This document shows, in pieces, positions 17,473 through 29,649 of a DNA stretch of 64,000 nucleotides; the stretch's first letter is position 1; each line of letters starts with the position of its first letter. Under the pieces are notes generated by a model. That model made no database searches, had not been told where the DNA came from, and worked only from the letters and a program-made list of their open reading frames with translations. This DNA is from Bryobacterales bacterium (GTDB taxonomy: Bacteria > Acidobacteriota > Terriglobia > Bryobacterales > UBA6623), in NCBI GenBank assembly GCA_028819575.1, contig JAPPLB010000141.1, positions 1 to 64,000 on the forward strand, given 5' to 3'. Position numbers and translations under genes: made by a program.

Positions 17473-18807
17473 ATGGGCTGCATCATTTGGGCTTCGTCAC
17501 TGATCGGCCAATCGCCCGAACCGGTTGCAAAGGATCCTGTTCAGTCCCGCCTCGAAATGCTGGAGGCGCGCATCCGTCAACTCGAAGCTGAAATCGCCGT
17601 ACTCAAACGCGCCGGCCAAGAGCCCGACGAGGAGCCCGGAATCTTCTCCCGGCAATCAGCGTCTGTCGTTCCGGTTCCCGAGCCCGAACCTCTTGTCGAG
17701 CGGCCCCTGCCCATGGCAGAGGTCATCCCGAGCGCCGCCGACCGGTCGTCCCGCGAGGACTCTTTCGAGATCCGCATGCCGATCTCGGGCTATATGGAGT
17801 CCCACGTCAACAAGGCCGAAGGCGAGCCCGCGATCGGCGACTTCCACCGCTTCGTCCTGCTCTTCGGACACAGCTTCAGCGACCGTATCCAATTCTGGTC
17901 GGAACTCGAACTGGAACATGCCTTGGTCGAGGGAGGAAGGCCGAGCGGCGAATTGGAACTCGAGCAAGCCTATCTCGACTTCCTCGTCAAACCCTGGTTG
18001 AACTTCCGTTCGGGCATCATGCTCGCTCCCGTCGGCCTCGTGAACGAACGGCACGAGCCTCCGTCGTTCAACGGAGTCGAGCGGCCCTTTGTCGACACCG
18101 TCATCCTGCCCAGCACCTGGTTCGAACCCGGCGCCGGCATCTTCGGCGACTTGGGCGGCGGCTTCGTATACAAGTCGTACGTGATGGCTCCGCTGAACGC
18201 TTCTCTCTTCAACGCAGAAGAGGGTATCCGTGAAGGCCGGCAGAAAGCCTTCGGGTCGATCATGCAGAACCCCGCGATTACGGGGCGTCTCGAGTATCAC
18301 GGCCTGCCGGGCCTGTCGCTGGGCGGCAGTTTCTGGACCGGTAAAAGCGGTTTCGCCACTCCCGGCATCAACCCTCGGGTCAACGTTTTTGAGTTCGATG
18401 GACGATTCAGCGTTTCACGATTTGATTTCCGCGGGGAATGGGCGAACCTGACCCTCGATCAAACCGAGCGGCTGAATTCGTTGCTCCAGCGCACAACAGG
18501 CGTCAACCCAAACATCGCTGAAAGAATGCGCGGATTCTATCTCGAGGGGGCGTACCACTTGCTCCCGCTCCGGCAGCGATACGACCTGGTCGCGTTTTCT
18601 CGTTACGAGAACTTCGATACCCAAAACCGCGTGGCCCAAGGCTTTCTTCCTCTCAAGGAGTTCGACCGCGATGCGCTCGTCACGGGGTTGACATTCTTTC
18701 CCGAGCCGGATGTCGCGCTCAAGTTCGATTACACCGTTCTGCGCAACCAGAGTCGACTCATCAAGGCCCGTAATGGGGTAAACCTTGGCATTGGATGGTG
18801 GTTCTGA
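17473..18807 (+). CDS. Outer-membrane porin-like beta-barrel with N-terminal coiled coil
   Basis: Signal-like MGCIIWASSLIGQ; RLEMLEARIRQLEAEIAVLKR coiled coil; C-terminal aromatic GIGWWF. Confidence 0.75.
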   Translation: MGCIIWASSLIGQSPEPVAKDPVQSRLEMLEARIRQLEAEIAVLKRAGQEPDEEPGIFSRQSASVVPVPEPEPLVERPLPMAEVIPSAADRSSREDSFEIRMPISGYMESHVNKAEGEPAIGDFHRFVLLFGHSFSDRIQFWSELELEHALVEGGRPSGELELEQAYLDFLVKPWLNFRSGIMLAPVGLVNERHEPPSFNGVERPFVDTVILPSTWFEPGAGIFGDLGGGFVYKSYVMAPLNASLFNAEEGIREGRQKAFGSIMQNPAITGRLEYHGLPGLSLGGSFWTGKSGFATPGINPRVNVFEFDGRFSVSRFDFRGEWANLTLDQTERLNSLLQRTTGVNPNIAERMRGFYLEGAYHLLPLRQRYDLVAFSRYENFDTQNRVAQGFLPLKEFDRDALVTGLTFFPEPDVALKFDYTVLRNQSRLIKARNGVNLGIGWWF

Positions 18808-18815
18808 TGTTCTTG

Positions 18816-18931
18816 ACCTGCATTTCTCACCTCCTGGGGTCAAGTACGTTGAGCACGGCAAGCAAGCGCAACAAAGTCCTGGCGGTCGTATCGTGTGCTT
18901 CGACCGTCGGGTGGTGAGAAATGCAGGCTAG
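18816..18931 (+). repeat. Copy F (internally deleted, ~116 bp) of TIR repeat family
   Basis: GACCTGCATTTCTCACCTCC...CAAGTACGTTGAGCACGGC...GGTGGTGAGAAATGCAGGCTAG. Confidence 0.92.
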
Positions 18932-18956
18932 GGGAAAAAGCAGGCGAGGCCCACGA

Positions 18957-19337
18957 ATGAGACGTCACGACCCCCGAACGGTTCCGCTGTTGCTCTTGAT
19001 CTCTCTGGGCCTGTTCGCGATCACGTCATCCGAGGCCGAGTCCGAACGCGAACAGCCCGACCGCGTTATCAGCGTAGTGGCCGAACGCTTCAGCTTCGTG
19101 CCTTCCGTCATTCGCCTGAAACAGGGCGAGGTAGTCGAATTGAGGATCCGCAGCCTCGACACCAACCACGGCTTTCGCATCCGGGAAGCCGGTGTCAATG
19201 TGATCGTTCCCAAACGTGGGCGCGGCGACGCCCGTATTCTCTTCCGCGCACAGAAGAAGGGCGTCTTCCCGTTCGAGTGCTCGAAGGCTTGCGGCGCGGG
19301 TCACACCATCATGCGCGGTCGGATTGTTGTGCGATGA
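18957..19337 (+). CDS. Secreted cupredoxin with CuA-type (COX2-like) site
   Basis: Signal peptide; DTNHGFRI plus ECSKACGAGHTIM matching C-x3-C-x3-H-x2-M. Confidence 0.8.
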   Translation: MRRHDPRTVPLLLLISLGLFAITSSEAESEREQPDRVISVVAERFSFVPSVIRLKQGEVVELRIRSLDTNHGFRIREAGVNVIVPKRGRGDARILFRAQKKGVFPFECSKACGAGHTIMRGRIVVR

Positions 19338-20605
19338 AGACCCGTTCACTCGTATGGGCCGGGTTATTGGCCGCTCTGCTATCGGTGATCGCAATGGCGC
19401 CCGGCCCAACAGCGAGGGCGGCGGACTCACAGCGCCGACTCTCGCCCCCCACGCGCCTGGTGCAATCTTCCGCCCGGAATCTCAACGGAGCACCTGCGGG
19501 ACGCCCCTCGCAACCCGGCAACCCGCTCCCCGGCATCACCGAACAGGAGTTTGAATTCTTTCGCATCGGTCTCGACGATTTCCTCGAAGTCGAGGACGCC
19601 GCCGAGGGGCTCGGCCCGGCCTTCAACGGACTCAGTTGCGCGCAATGCCATGCAACCCCCGCGATCGGCGGGATCAGCCCGGTCTCGGAAGTGCATGCCG
19701 GCCGCGTCGATCAGAACGGCAACTTCACCGTTCTGGGGGGCGATACCATGTTCCATCTCTTCTCGCTCCCTGACCAGCAATGCCAACCGCGAGTTCCGCG
19801 GGAAGCCAATGTCTTCGCCCGACGCATTCCGATCCCGCTTTTTGGAGCAGGTCTCGTCGAAGCCATCGCCGATGAGACCATCCGTGCTCGTGAAGACCCC
19901 GGCGATCGGAACGCCGACGGTATCAGCGGCCGGGCAGCCGTCGTCGTCGACGTCGCCAGCGGCCGGGAACGGGTCGGCCGATTCGGCTGGAAGGCCCAGC
20001 ACGCCACCCTGCTCACCTTCGGGGCGGACGCCTACCGCAACGAGATGGGTATTACCAACGACCTTTTCCGCACAGAAGTCGGCGCCGGCATCGATCCCGA
20101 ACGGCTTGATCTTTGCGATCCGGCTGCCGATCCCGAAGACAGCCTGGAGCCCCTTACCGGTTTGCGCGGCATCGACGCCTTCGAGGCCTTCATGAAGTTC
20201 CTCGCCCCTCTGGAACGCGGACCGGTCAACGAAACCGTCATACGGGGAGAAACTCTCTTTTCGGCGATCGGCTGCATACACTGCCATGTTCCCATGATGG
20301 TCACCGCCGAAAGTCCGAACCCCGTCTTCGATCGTCGTGAGGTCTTCCTGTTCTCTGACCTACTGCTGCACGATGTCGCCACAGGAGACGGCATCCCCCA
20401 AGCATCGGCTCTTGCCCATGAAATCCGAACACCCGCGCTGTGGGGTCTGCGCCACCGCCGCCCGCTGCTGCACGACGGCAGCGCCGCCAACCCCGAGCAG
20501 GCTGTCTTACGCCACGGCAACGAAGCGCAACGGTCGGCGGACAGCTACCGCAGGCTTTCGGAGGAAGACAAATCTGCCCTGCTTGCTTTTCTCGACTCAC
20601 TCTGA
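19334..20605 (+). CDS. Di-heme c-type cytochrome / di-heme oxidoreductase (DUF1111-like)
   Basis: 423 aa; signal peptide; two CXXCH motifs (CAQCH, CIHCH); RTPALWGLRHRRPLLHDGSA; ATGA overlap with upstream CDS. Confidence 0.85.
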   Translation: MKTRSLVWAGLLAALLSVIAMAPGPTARAADSQRRLSPPTRLVQSSARNLNGAPAGRPSQPGNPLPGITEQEFEFFRIGLDDFLEVEDAAEGLGPAFNGLSCAQCHATPAIGGISPVSEVHAGRVDQNGNFTVLGGDTMFHLFSLPDQQCQPRVPREANVFARRIPIPLFGAGLVEAIADETIRAREDPGDRNADGISGRAAVVVDVASGRERVGRFGWKAQHATLLTFGADAYRNEMGITNDLFRTEVGAGIDPERLDLCDPAADPEDSLEPLTGLRGIDAFEAFMKFLAPLERGPVNETVIRGETLFSAIGCIHCHVPMMVTAESPNPVFDRREVFLFSDLLLHDVATGDGIPQASALAHEIRTPALWGLRHRRPLLHDGSAANPEQAVLRHGNEAQRSADSYRRLSEEDKSALLAFLDSL

Positions 20606-20858
20606 CCTGAAACATCCCCCTATGCAAGCAGCGTTGACACCAACCCGAAGGGTTCCTCTTGCAGGATTCACACCCGGGCGGAGCAAATCCCTGGGAGCGC
20701 GCGGGTGCCCTCTGGGCGCCTGCCCGCCTCTCCGCATGATCCGCTGGCAGGCGGATGAAAAGCGAACCCAAAACATCGTCCGAATCAAGCAGCCATGACG
20801 CCGATCCGGATGTTTCTTGCTCGAATGATCCGCACCGCGTAGCGGGGCGGGGGCGGGA

Positions 20859-21043
20859 CTAGCCTGCATGTCTCACCACATGGCGAGGCGAAGTGGGTGA
20901 GAGGGCCGTCAGGACTAGGCGCAAGCCGCTTGGCGCGCGCAGGCGTACTTGAACAGTACGTTGAGCACGGCAAGCAAGCGCAACGAAGCCCTGGCGGTCG
21001 TATCGTGTGCTTCGACCGTCGGGTGGTGAGAAATGCAGGTCAG
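20859..21043 (+). repeat. Copy G (full length) of TIR repeat family
   Basis: CTAGCCTGCATGTCTCACCACATGG...GGTGGTGAGAAATGCAGGTCA. Confidence 0.94.
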
Positions 21044-21131
21044 CCTGCCGTAGCCTGAAACCGGCAAGGGCAGCCATCCACCGTTCGAAGTTCGTGCTGC
21101 TAGAATGGGTCCGAATTCAAGGGAGGCGTAC

Positions 21132-22274
21132 ATGCACTTTGATCGACGCGAGTTCCTGGCCGCCGGTGCAGCCGCCGCCGCTGCTGCTTGCAACCGGAAA
21201 GCCGCCGAAAGCAAAGCGGCCGCTTCCGGTTCTTCGACCGGCGCAAAACTCGGTATTCCGGGCCCCTATCCGGGACGCGTTGTGGCCGTCAGCCATCCCG
21301 GCAGCATCATCTCTGACCGCTATCAGGCCGAGCCGGTCCGCCGGATGATGGAGCGCGGCATGCTCGAGCTGACGCATGCCGAGAGCTGGGCCGATGCATG
21401 GCGCGTATTTTTCGAGCCGGGAGACGTCGTCGGTGTCAAGCTCAATCCGGTTGGCCAGCCTGCCGTGATATCGGCGCCCGAGGTGCTGCACCCGATCATT
21501 GACGGCCTGGAGCAGGCCGGAGTCAAGCGCAAAGACATCATCGCCTACGACCGCTATCACGACCAATTCCTCAAAGCCGGGTTCGACAAATGGCTTCCGG
21601 AAGGAGTCCGCTGGATGTCGGCGTCACAGAATTTCCGCAACTTCCAGATGGATATGGAGGGATACGACCGCGACACGTACATGGAGATGCCGCTGGTTCA
21701 CCCGGACTACAAGGAGGAATTCAGCCTGAACGATCCGCACATCCGGCGCTCCTACGTCTCGAACTTTTTCAGCAAAGAGATCAACAAGATGGTCAACCTG
21801 TGCCTGCTGAAGCACCATCAGTCAGCGGGCGTGACCCTGGCGCTGAAGAACCTCTCGCACGGTCTCGTCAACAACGTCAATCGCAGCCACGTCACAACTA
21901 CGGCTAATGCCTGCGGTCTTTTCATTCCGGCCGTGGTCGACTTGCCGGTCGTTCGGGAAAAGGTCGTCTTGAACATCCTCGATGGGGTCAAGGCCGCCTA
22001 CCATGGTGGTCCCGGCACGACGGTCAGCAAGTACGCCTGGAATCACAAGACGATGTACTTCGCGACGGATCCGGTTGCGCTCGACAAGACCGGTTGGAAG
22101 GCCATCGACAAAAAACGTGAGGAGGTCGGGGTCGCTCCGATCGCCCTCCTTAAACCGGACGAAGACAGCCTTTGGCTGAATTGCCATGTGGAGCACATCG
22201 AGATCGCCGGCAACTTCGGTCTCGGCGTGTTCGACGACGAGCAGATCCGCGTCAAGCGCATTGATCTGGCTTAG
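21132..22274 (+). CDS. DUF362-domain protein with Tat-like/lipoprotein signal
   Basis: MHFDRREFLAAGAAAAAAACNRK; VGVKLNPVG; NLCLLKHHQSAGVTLALKNLSHG; TAG stop lies in repeat H. Confidence 0.78.
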   Translation: MHFDRREFLAAGAAAAAAACNRKAAESKAAASGSSTGAKLGIPGPYPGRVVAVSHPGSIISDRYQAEPVRRMMERGMLELTHAESWADAWRVFFEPGDVVGVKLNPVGQPAVISAPEVLHPIIDGLEQAGVKRKDIIAYDRYHDQFLKAGFDKWLPEGVRWMSASQNFRNFQMDMEGYDRDTYMEMPLVHPDYKEEFSLNDPHIRRSYVSNFFSKEINKMVNLCLLKHHQSAGVTLALKNLSHGLVNNVNRSHVTTTANACGLFIPAVVDLPVVREKVVLNILDGVKAAYHGGPGTTVSKYAWNHKTMYFATDPVALDKTGWKAIDKKREEVGVAPIALLKPDEDSLWLNCHVEHIEIAGNFGLGVFDDEQIRVKRIDLA

Positions 22275-22450
22275 CCTGAATTTCTGACCACGTGGCGAGG
22301 TGAAGAGTGTGAGAGGGCCGTCAGGACGAGGCGCGAGCCGCTTGGCGTGCGCAGGGGTTGCGGCCTAATCGCCTGCTTCGGTCCTCGGGTCACGAAACAC
22401 GGCCTTTTTTCGCGTGCTTCGGCCGTCGGGTGGTGAGAAATGCAGGCTGG
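22271..22450 (+). repeat. Copy H (subfamily 2) of TIR repeat family
   Basis: TTAGCCTGAATTTCTGACCACGTGG...CACGAAACACGGCCTTTTTTCG...GGTGGTGAGAAATGCAGGC. Confidence 0.93.
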
Positions 22451-22563
22451 ATGGTTTCTCCCACGTTCGTTTCGGAAGCCCGCCGCTCCCGCCTGCCAAG
22501 CGGAGTGCTCACAAAACTTCATGTAACCCTCGGGGGCGATTGCTAATCTGACTGAGTAGGGTA

Positions 22564-25089
22564 TTGTCAGTGGGCGTTCCTTTCGTAACAGGCCTGATAG
22601 CTGTCTTGCTGCTGTTCCCCGGGGCGGCGTCCGGCCAGGAAAACGGTTCCGCGATCGTCGGACAGGCTGTGGTCGTGGGGCCGAACTCGGAACGCTTCGG
22701 CGCCGCCGGAGCGCAGATCCGCCTGCAGTCGGTTTCCGAGGTGGAGCCGGATTCCGAATCGCAACAGGCAGAGGCGCCCGCAGCAGAGCCCATTGCCGAA
22801 ACGGACGAACTCGGCATCTTCCGCTTCTCCGGCATCCCCGCCGGCTGTTACGTAACGGTCGCAACGGCTCCGGGCATGATCGGTCAGAGCGACTTGTTTT
22901 GCTTGCCTGCCGAGGAGCAGCCTTTCCGGCTCGCCATCGAAATGCAGGTCGAGGCCGTCGTCGAGTCCGTCGAAGTGACCGCCTCCGCCATTACGATCGA
23001 CCCCAGCGAAACGTCCTCCTCTGGATCTGTTGGTTTTTCGACCATAGATAACGCGCCCAAGGCGAACAGACGATACGAGGACGTTATGCCGCTCATTCCC
23101 GGAGTGCTGCGCGGCAACGAAGGCGAGATCAACCTCAATGGCGTTCGCGCAAGCCAGAGTGGTTCGCAACTGAACAGCGTCGACATGACGGACCCGGTGT
23201 CACGCACTTCACAATTCAGCATGCCACTCAGCGTCATCTCGAACGTACAAGTCCTTTCGACTCCTTACGACGCGAAATTCGGCGGCTTTGCGGGAGCAGT
23301 ATCCACGGTCGAGACCAAGCCGGCGAACTTGTCGAAGCTCACGGTCGACCTCCAGAATTTCGGTCCACGCATCCGTCGCAGAGACGGCGCGATCATGGGA
23401 ATCGAGTCGTTCACTCCAAGACTCACCGTCAACGTTCCGATCAAGGACGGCCGTCTCGCTCTTCTCCATTCCACGGAATACCAGTTTGTACGGGCGGATC
23501 AGGAAGACGCCAATCTCCCGCTGCTGGAACGGGATGTCGAGCGCGAGTCGCTGACTGTCTTCAACCAGTTCGACGCCCGCATCTCAAACCGCAATCGGAT
23601 GTCACTGAGCGTTCTCGTTTACCCCGAGAAGCTCAGCTACTTCGGCCTGAACGCATTCAACACGCAGCTTTCGACTCCCGACTTGCGGCGGCGCGGCCAA
23701 CTGGTGACTTTGAGGGATACCCACGAATTCCAGTCCGGCGCGCTGCTGATCTCGAGCCTCTCCTATCAGGACCTCGACAACGATGTGAAGCCTCGGACGT
23801 ACGATCCTTCGTTCATCGATCTCGAGCGCGCCCGTGGAGCATTCTTCAACCGGCAAGCCCGTCGAACGATACGCCGCAACCTGTCCGGGCAATACCATCT
23901 CGCCCCGCTGGGCAATCACCAGATTGTGACCGGCATCCAGTGGGGCCTCGAGTCCTACAGGGGTGAACAGATCTTCAATCCCATTACCTGGCTGGGCATG
24001 AACAACCGGGTCGTCTCCGAACTGGACTTCACGAATCCAACGACCGTTCGCGCGAACAAGAACGACCTTGCCGCGTTCGTGCAGGACAAGTGGTCCGTGT
24101 CGGAAGCGCTGACACTCGACCTGGGCGCAAGGCTCGAACGTGACTCGATCGCCATGGAGTGGAATCCTTCCTTCCGCGCCGGCTTCGCTTACGCTTTCGG
24201 TGGCGGCTCGCGGACCGTGCTCCGCGGCGGCAGCGGACTGTTCATCGACCGCATTAGCCTGCTCGTGCCGACGTTCATGCAACTTCCGGTGCGCATCGAG
24301 ACGCGCTTCGATCCCTCTGGAGACGTCACCTCATTGCGGCGGTTCGATCCGCGCATTGACGGAAAGATCCGCAATGCTCACAGCTTGGGTTGGAACCTGC
24401 AACTCGACCACGAGTTGATCAACGATCTGTTCCTCCGGGTCGGCTACCAGCAAAGGCGAACAACGCGCAATTTCCTGATCGAACCAAGCTTCCCCGTCGG
24501 ATCGAACGACGAGGCAAGCGCCCTGATTCTCAGCAACAACGGGCGAGACCATTATCGGGAATACCAGGTCACGGCGCGCTACCGCCTCAAGGGGACGGGT
24601 CATATCACGGCGTCATACGTTCGGTCCTCGTCCGTCGGCGACCTGAACGACCTGGGCTCGATCTACGGTCCGACGCCTCTTGCGTTGATTCGCCCGAACG
24701 AGCGGGGTCCTTTGAGATTCGACGTTCCCCACCGCCTTCTCGCTTGGACGGAATTCCCCTTGCCGTTCGGCTTGAAGGCCATCCCCGTATGGGAAGTGAG
24801 AAGCGGTTTTCCCTACTCGAATATCGACGAATACCGTGACTTCGTGGGCGCCCGCAACCGCGCAGGACGATTCCCGGCCTTCAATGCAATCGATTTCCAG
24901 GCGACGAAGCAGTTCACGATCAAGCTGATGGGCAAGGAGCGGCGTATCCGAGCAGGAATACGGCTCTTCAACATCTTGAACAATTTCAATCCGCAGGATG
25001 TCCAGGAAAACCTGTCGAGCCCTTTCTATGGAACCTTCTATCGCGGTGTGAAACGCAAGATCCGCGGGGTGTTCGAAATTGGTAACTAG
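22564..25089 (+). CDS. TonB-dependent receptor with carboxypeptidase-like regulatory N-terminus
   Basis: 841 aa; plug GEINLNGVRASQSGSQLNSVDMTD; beta-barrel repeats; start TTG 22564 or GTG 22570. Confidence 0.85.
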   Translation: MSVGVPFVTGLIAVLLLFPGAASGQENGSAIVGQAVVVGPNSERFGAAGAQIRLQSVSEVEPDSESQQAEAPAAEPIAETDELGIFRFSGIPAGCYVTVATAPGMIGQSDLFCLPAEEQPFRLAIEMQVEAVVESVEVTASAITIDPSETSSSGSVGFSTIDNAPKANRRYEDVMPLIPGVLRGNEGEINLNGVRASQSGSQLNSVDMTDPVSRTSQFSMPLSVISNVQVLSTPYDAKFGGFAGAVSTVETKPANLSKLTVDLQNFGPRIRRRDGAIMGIESFTPRLTVNVPIKDGRLALLHSTEYQFVRADQEDANLPLLERDVERESLTVFNQFDARISNRNRMSLSVLVYPEKLSYFGLNAFNTQLSTPDLRRRGQLVTLRDTHEFQSGALLISSLSYQDLDNDVKPRTYDPSFIDLERARGAFFNRQARRTIRRNLSGQYHLAPLGNHQIVTGIQWGLESYRGEQIFNPITWLGMNNRVVSELDFTNPTTVRANKNDLAAFVQDKWSVSEALTLDLGARLERDSIAMEWNPSFRAGFAYAFGGGSRTVLRGGSGLFIDRISLLVPTFMQLPVRIETRFDPSGDVTSLRRFDPRIDGKIRNAHSLGWNLQLDHELINDLFLRVGYQQRRTTRNFLIEPSFPVGSNDEASALILSNNGRDHYREYQVTARYRLKGTGHITASYVRSSSVGDLNDLGSIYGPTPLALIRPNERGPLRFDVPHRLLAWTEFPLPFGLKAIPVWEVRSGFPYSNIDEYRDFVGARNRAGRFPAFNAIDFQATKQFTIKLMGKERRIRAGIRLFNILNNFNPQDVQENLSSPFYGTFYRGVKRKIRGVFEIGN

Positions 25090-25388
25090 CCGGAAGAGGT
25101 TCCGACAACGCAGATAGATATGCCCGCGATTGTGGAAAGAGCATCGAGTTGAAGTTGCGGGATCGGCTGTCGTGCACACGACGTCAAAACGCGTTCACCC
25201 GTTAGCTGTCATACAAGGGACTGTCGCTCGTCCGTTGCCGCGCCGTACGGACAGCTTGGTGAAAGGCCCGCCGCATCGCTGATATCGGCTGCTCCTGCCG
25301 GCTCCCGTCCCACGCCATCACCGCGATCACTGTGGGGCTTTGCCCCCCTCAGGCCATGCCAGGACCATCGGAGACCAAGAATCAAGAG

Positions 25389-26321
25389 CTAATCCAACGT
25401 CTTCGCAACGCGAAAGCCGAAGCTGCTGATGCGAAGGGCGGCGCGGTCCCAGATGCGCGCGCCGGGACGGAGGAACCCCCCATAGCTGACCCAGGAACCG
25501 CCGCGCAACACACGGCGGCCGCAATTGCCTTCCCAGCAGTCCTCCGTCCACTCCCACAAATTCCCGACCATGTCCGACAGAGCGACTCCGTTGGCGCCGT
25601 AGGAGCCGACAGGACAGGTTCCTCCATGAATTCCTCGGTTACGGCACCCTCTGGGCGACCCGGCGGCCGCGCGTCCCCACTCGTCCTCGGTCGGCAACCG
25701 GTACGTACCGCCCGTGGTTTGGCTCAGCCACGACACATACTCCTGCGCGTCGTTCCAACTCACGCACGTCACCGGATGGCGATCCGTCTGTCGAAAACCG
25801 GGATTCCTCCACGAGTCGCCTTGAACAATGCTGAAACATCCGGCGCCCGCACCCCCGCCGGTCGCCGACGCGAATGCCCGATACTCTCCGACCGTCACCT
25901 CGTAGCGGCCCAGCGCCAGCCGGCCGCCCGGCATGACCACCATCTCCGGGCACTCGTCACAATCCCGGAACATCTCGCCCGGTTTCTGATGTCCTTCGCC
26001 GCCGGCCGCAACCCTGGAATCCGGAGCAGGAGATGCAGACAACCGCGCCTCGACTGCAAGTGGATCACCCCCTGTGCCGCGCAACTCCGACAGCCGAATC
26101 TGCGCGAGGACGCGAAAAACCCCGTTCGGGAACTGCTCGATGTATGCCTCGTACTCCGCCGGGTTGGTGCTGTTCATAATCGACTGCCAGAACAGGTTCT
26201 CTTGCTCCTCGGTGGCTGCCGGAGCACTCGCGGAGACCGGCGATGGGGAGTCCGGTCCAGCGCCGCGATCCTGCGCCGATGCCGGGGGCGCAGCCAGCAG
26301 GACGAGCGCGATGACAAACAT
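25389..26321 (-). CDS. Secreted formylglycine-generating-enzyme/SUMF1-like domain protein
   Basis: MFVIALVLLAAPPASAQ; CVSWNDAQEYVSWLSQTTGGTYRLPTEDEWGRAA; LRGGSWVSYGGFLRPGAR. Confidence 0.88.
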   Translation of the reverse strand: MFVIALVLLAAPPASAQDRGAGPDSPSPVSASAPAATEEQENLFWQSIMNSTNPAEYEAYIEQFPNGVFRVLAQIRLSELRGTGGDPLAVEARLSASPAPDSRVAAGGEGHQKPGEMFRDCDECPEMVVMPGGRLALGRYEVTVGEYRAFASATGGGAGAGCFSIVQGDSWRNPGFRQTDRHPVTCVSWNDAQEYVSWLSQTTGGTYRLPTEDEWGRAAAGSPRGCRNRGIHGGTCPVGSYGANGVALSDMVGNLWEWTEDCWEGNCGRRVLRGGSWVSYGGFLRPGARIWDRAALRISSFGFRVAKTLD

Positions 26322-26332
26322 GAGATGCAGCG

Positions 26333-26514
26333 TTAGCCTGCATTTCTCACCACGTGGCAAGGTGAAGTGCGTGAGAGGGCCGTCAGGACGAGTCGCGAGC
26401 CGCTTGGCGCGCGCAGGTGTACCTGAGAGTCCATCGAGCACGGTAAGCGAGCGCAACGAAGTCATGGCGGTCTTATCGCGTGCTTCGGCCGTCGGGTGGT
26501 GAGACATGCAGGCT
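26333..26514 (+). repeat. Copy I (full length) of TIR repeat family
   Basis: TTAGCCTGCATTTCTCACCACGTGGCAAGG...GGTGGTGAGACATGCAGGC, 12 bp upstream of the SUMF1-like start. Confidence 0.94.
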
Positions 26515-26797
26515 GGAAGCCTCCCGCGTTCATCCGGCTGTGGGAGGCGCACACGATACGTTTCCTGCCCCAGGCTCATCAAGCTTATCTTACCTATTCG
26601 ATAGCGACGCATCACTCCGATGGATGGTTCCACAGTGAGCGTCTGAGCCAGCTGGACGACGGGGCGCTCGGTGGAAGCCGGCTTGTCGGCTGCGAAAAGG
26701 CGCCAGTCGCCCCCATGCCGCGCGGCTTCCGGTCCTCCTTCCGGGAAACAGTGTGCTTTGCTTTCGGTCGGGACCGGCTGAACAACCCATTCAACGA

Positions 26798-29061
<2,264 letters not shown>

Positions 29062-29065
<4 letters not shown>

Positions 29066-29556
29066 GGCTTGCTCCTCTCTGAAGGCCTGCGCCGACCCGC
29101 TCTCCCCGACAGGGGCCGAACCACAACGGCATCCAACCCCTCGATGAGCCCGCAGATCATGCCTTCTTTCTCGCCTTCCCGGTCCCAAGCGTCGAGAGTC
29201 CGTTTCAGATCACGGCGGTAGCGCCGGAGTTCCGTCAACTTCTCATCAAGTTCGTTGAGCCTCTGCCGCGCCATCTGCCGGACTTCCACACACGGTCGCC
29301 GGCCTTCCCTCGCTTCGGCGATGATCCACGTAATTTGATCCAGAGTGAAACCGACAGCCTGTGATTTCTTCACAAAAGCCAATCGCTCAAAGACGGAATC
29401 GTCGTAGAGGCGGTACCCGGAAGCTGTCCGTCCGGCGGGTTCAATCAGCCCTCGGCTTTCGTAGAAACGCAAGGTTTCGACAGCAATATCGCTGCGTTTG
29501 GCGACCTCTCCGATCTTGCGGAGGGGGCCTCGGGCATCACGTTCCGCCGGGGTCAT
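29062..29556 (-). CDS. MerR-family metal-responsive regulator
   Basis: 164 aa; IGEVAKRSDIAVETLRFYESRGLIEPAGRTASGYRLYD; Cys-containing C-terminal region; ATGA overlap with copA. Confidence 0.88.
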
Positions 29557-29562
29557 GCCTTT

Positions 29563-29594
29563 AGTATATAGTCTATAGTTGGCTATAGAGTCAA
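29563..29594 (-). promoter_or_regulatory. MerR-type promoter/operator: -35 TTGACT, 20-bp spacer with dyad, -10 TATACT
   Basis: Reverse strand TTGACTCTATAGCCAACTATAGACTATATACT; near-perfect 9-4-9 dyad in the spacer. Confidence 0.78.
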
Positions 29595-29649
29595 GGGATA
29601 TGGTTGAGCGAAGGGTCCGGGCTGCGTAACTGCTTGCCGAGCCCCGCAG

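Noticed and set aside
25330-25352. GGGGCTTTGCCCC hairpin as terminator
   Set aside because: No T-tract on either strand; insufficient support.
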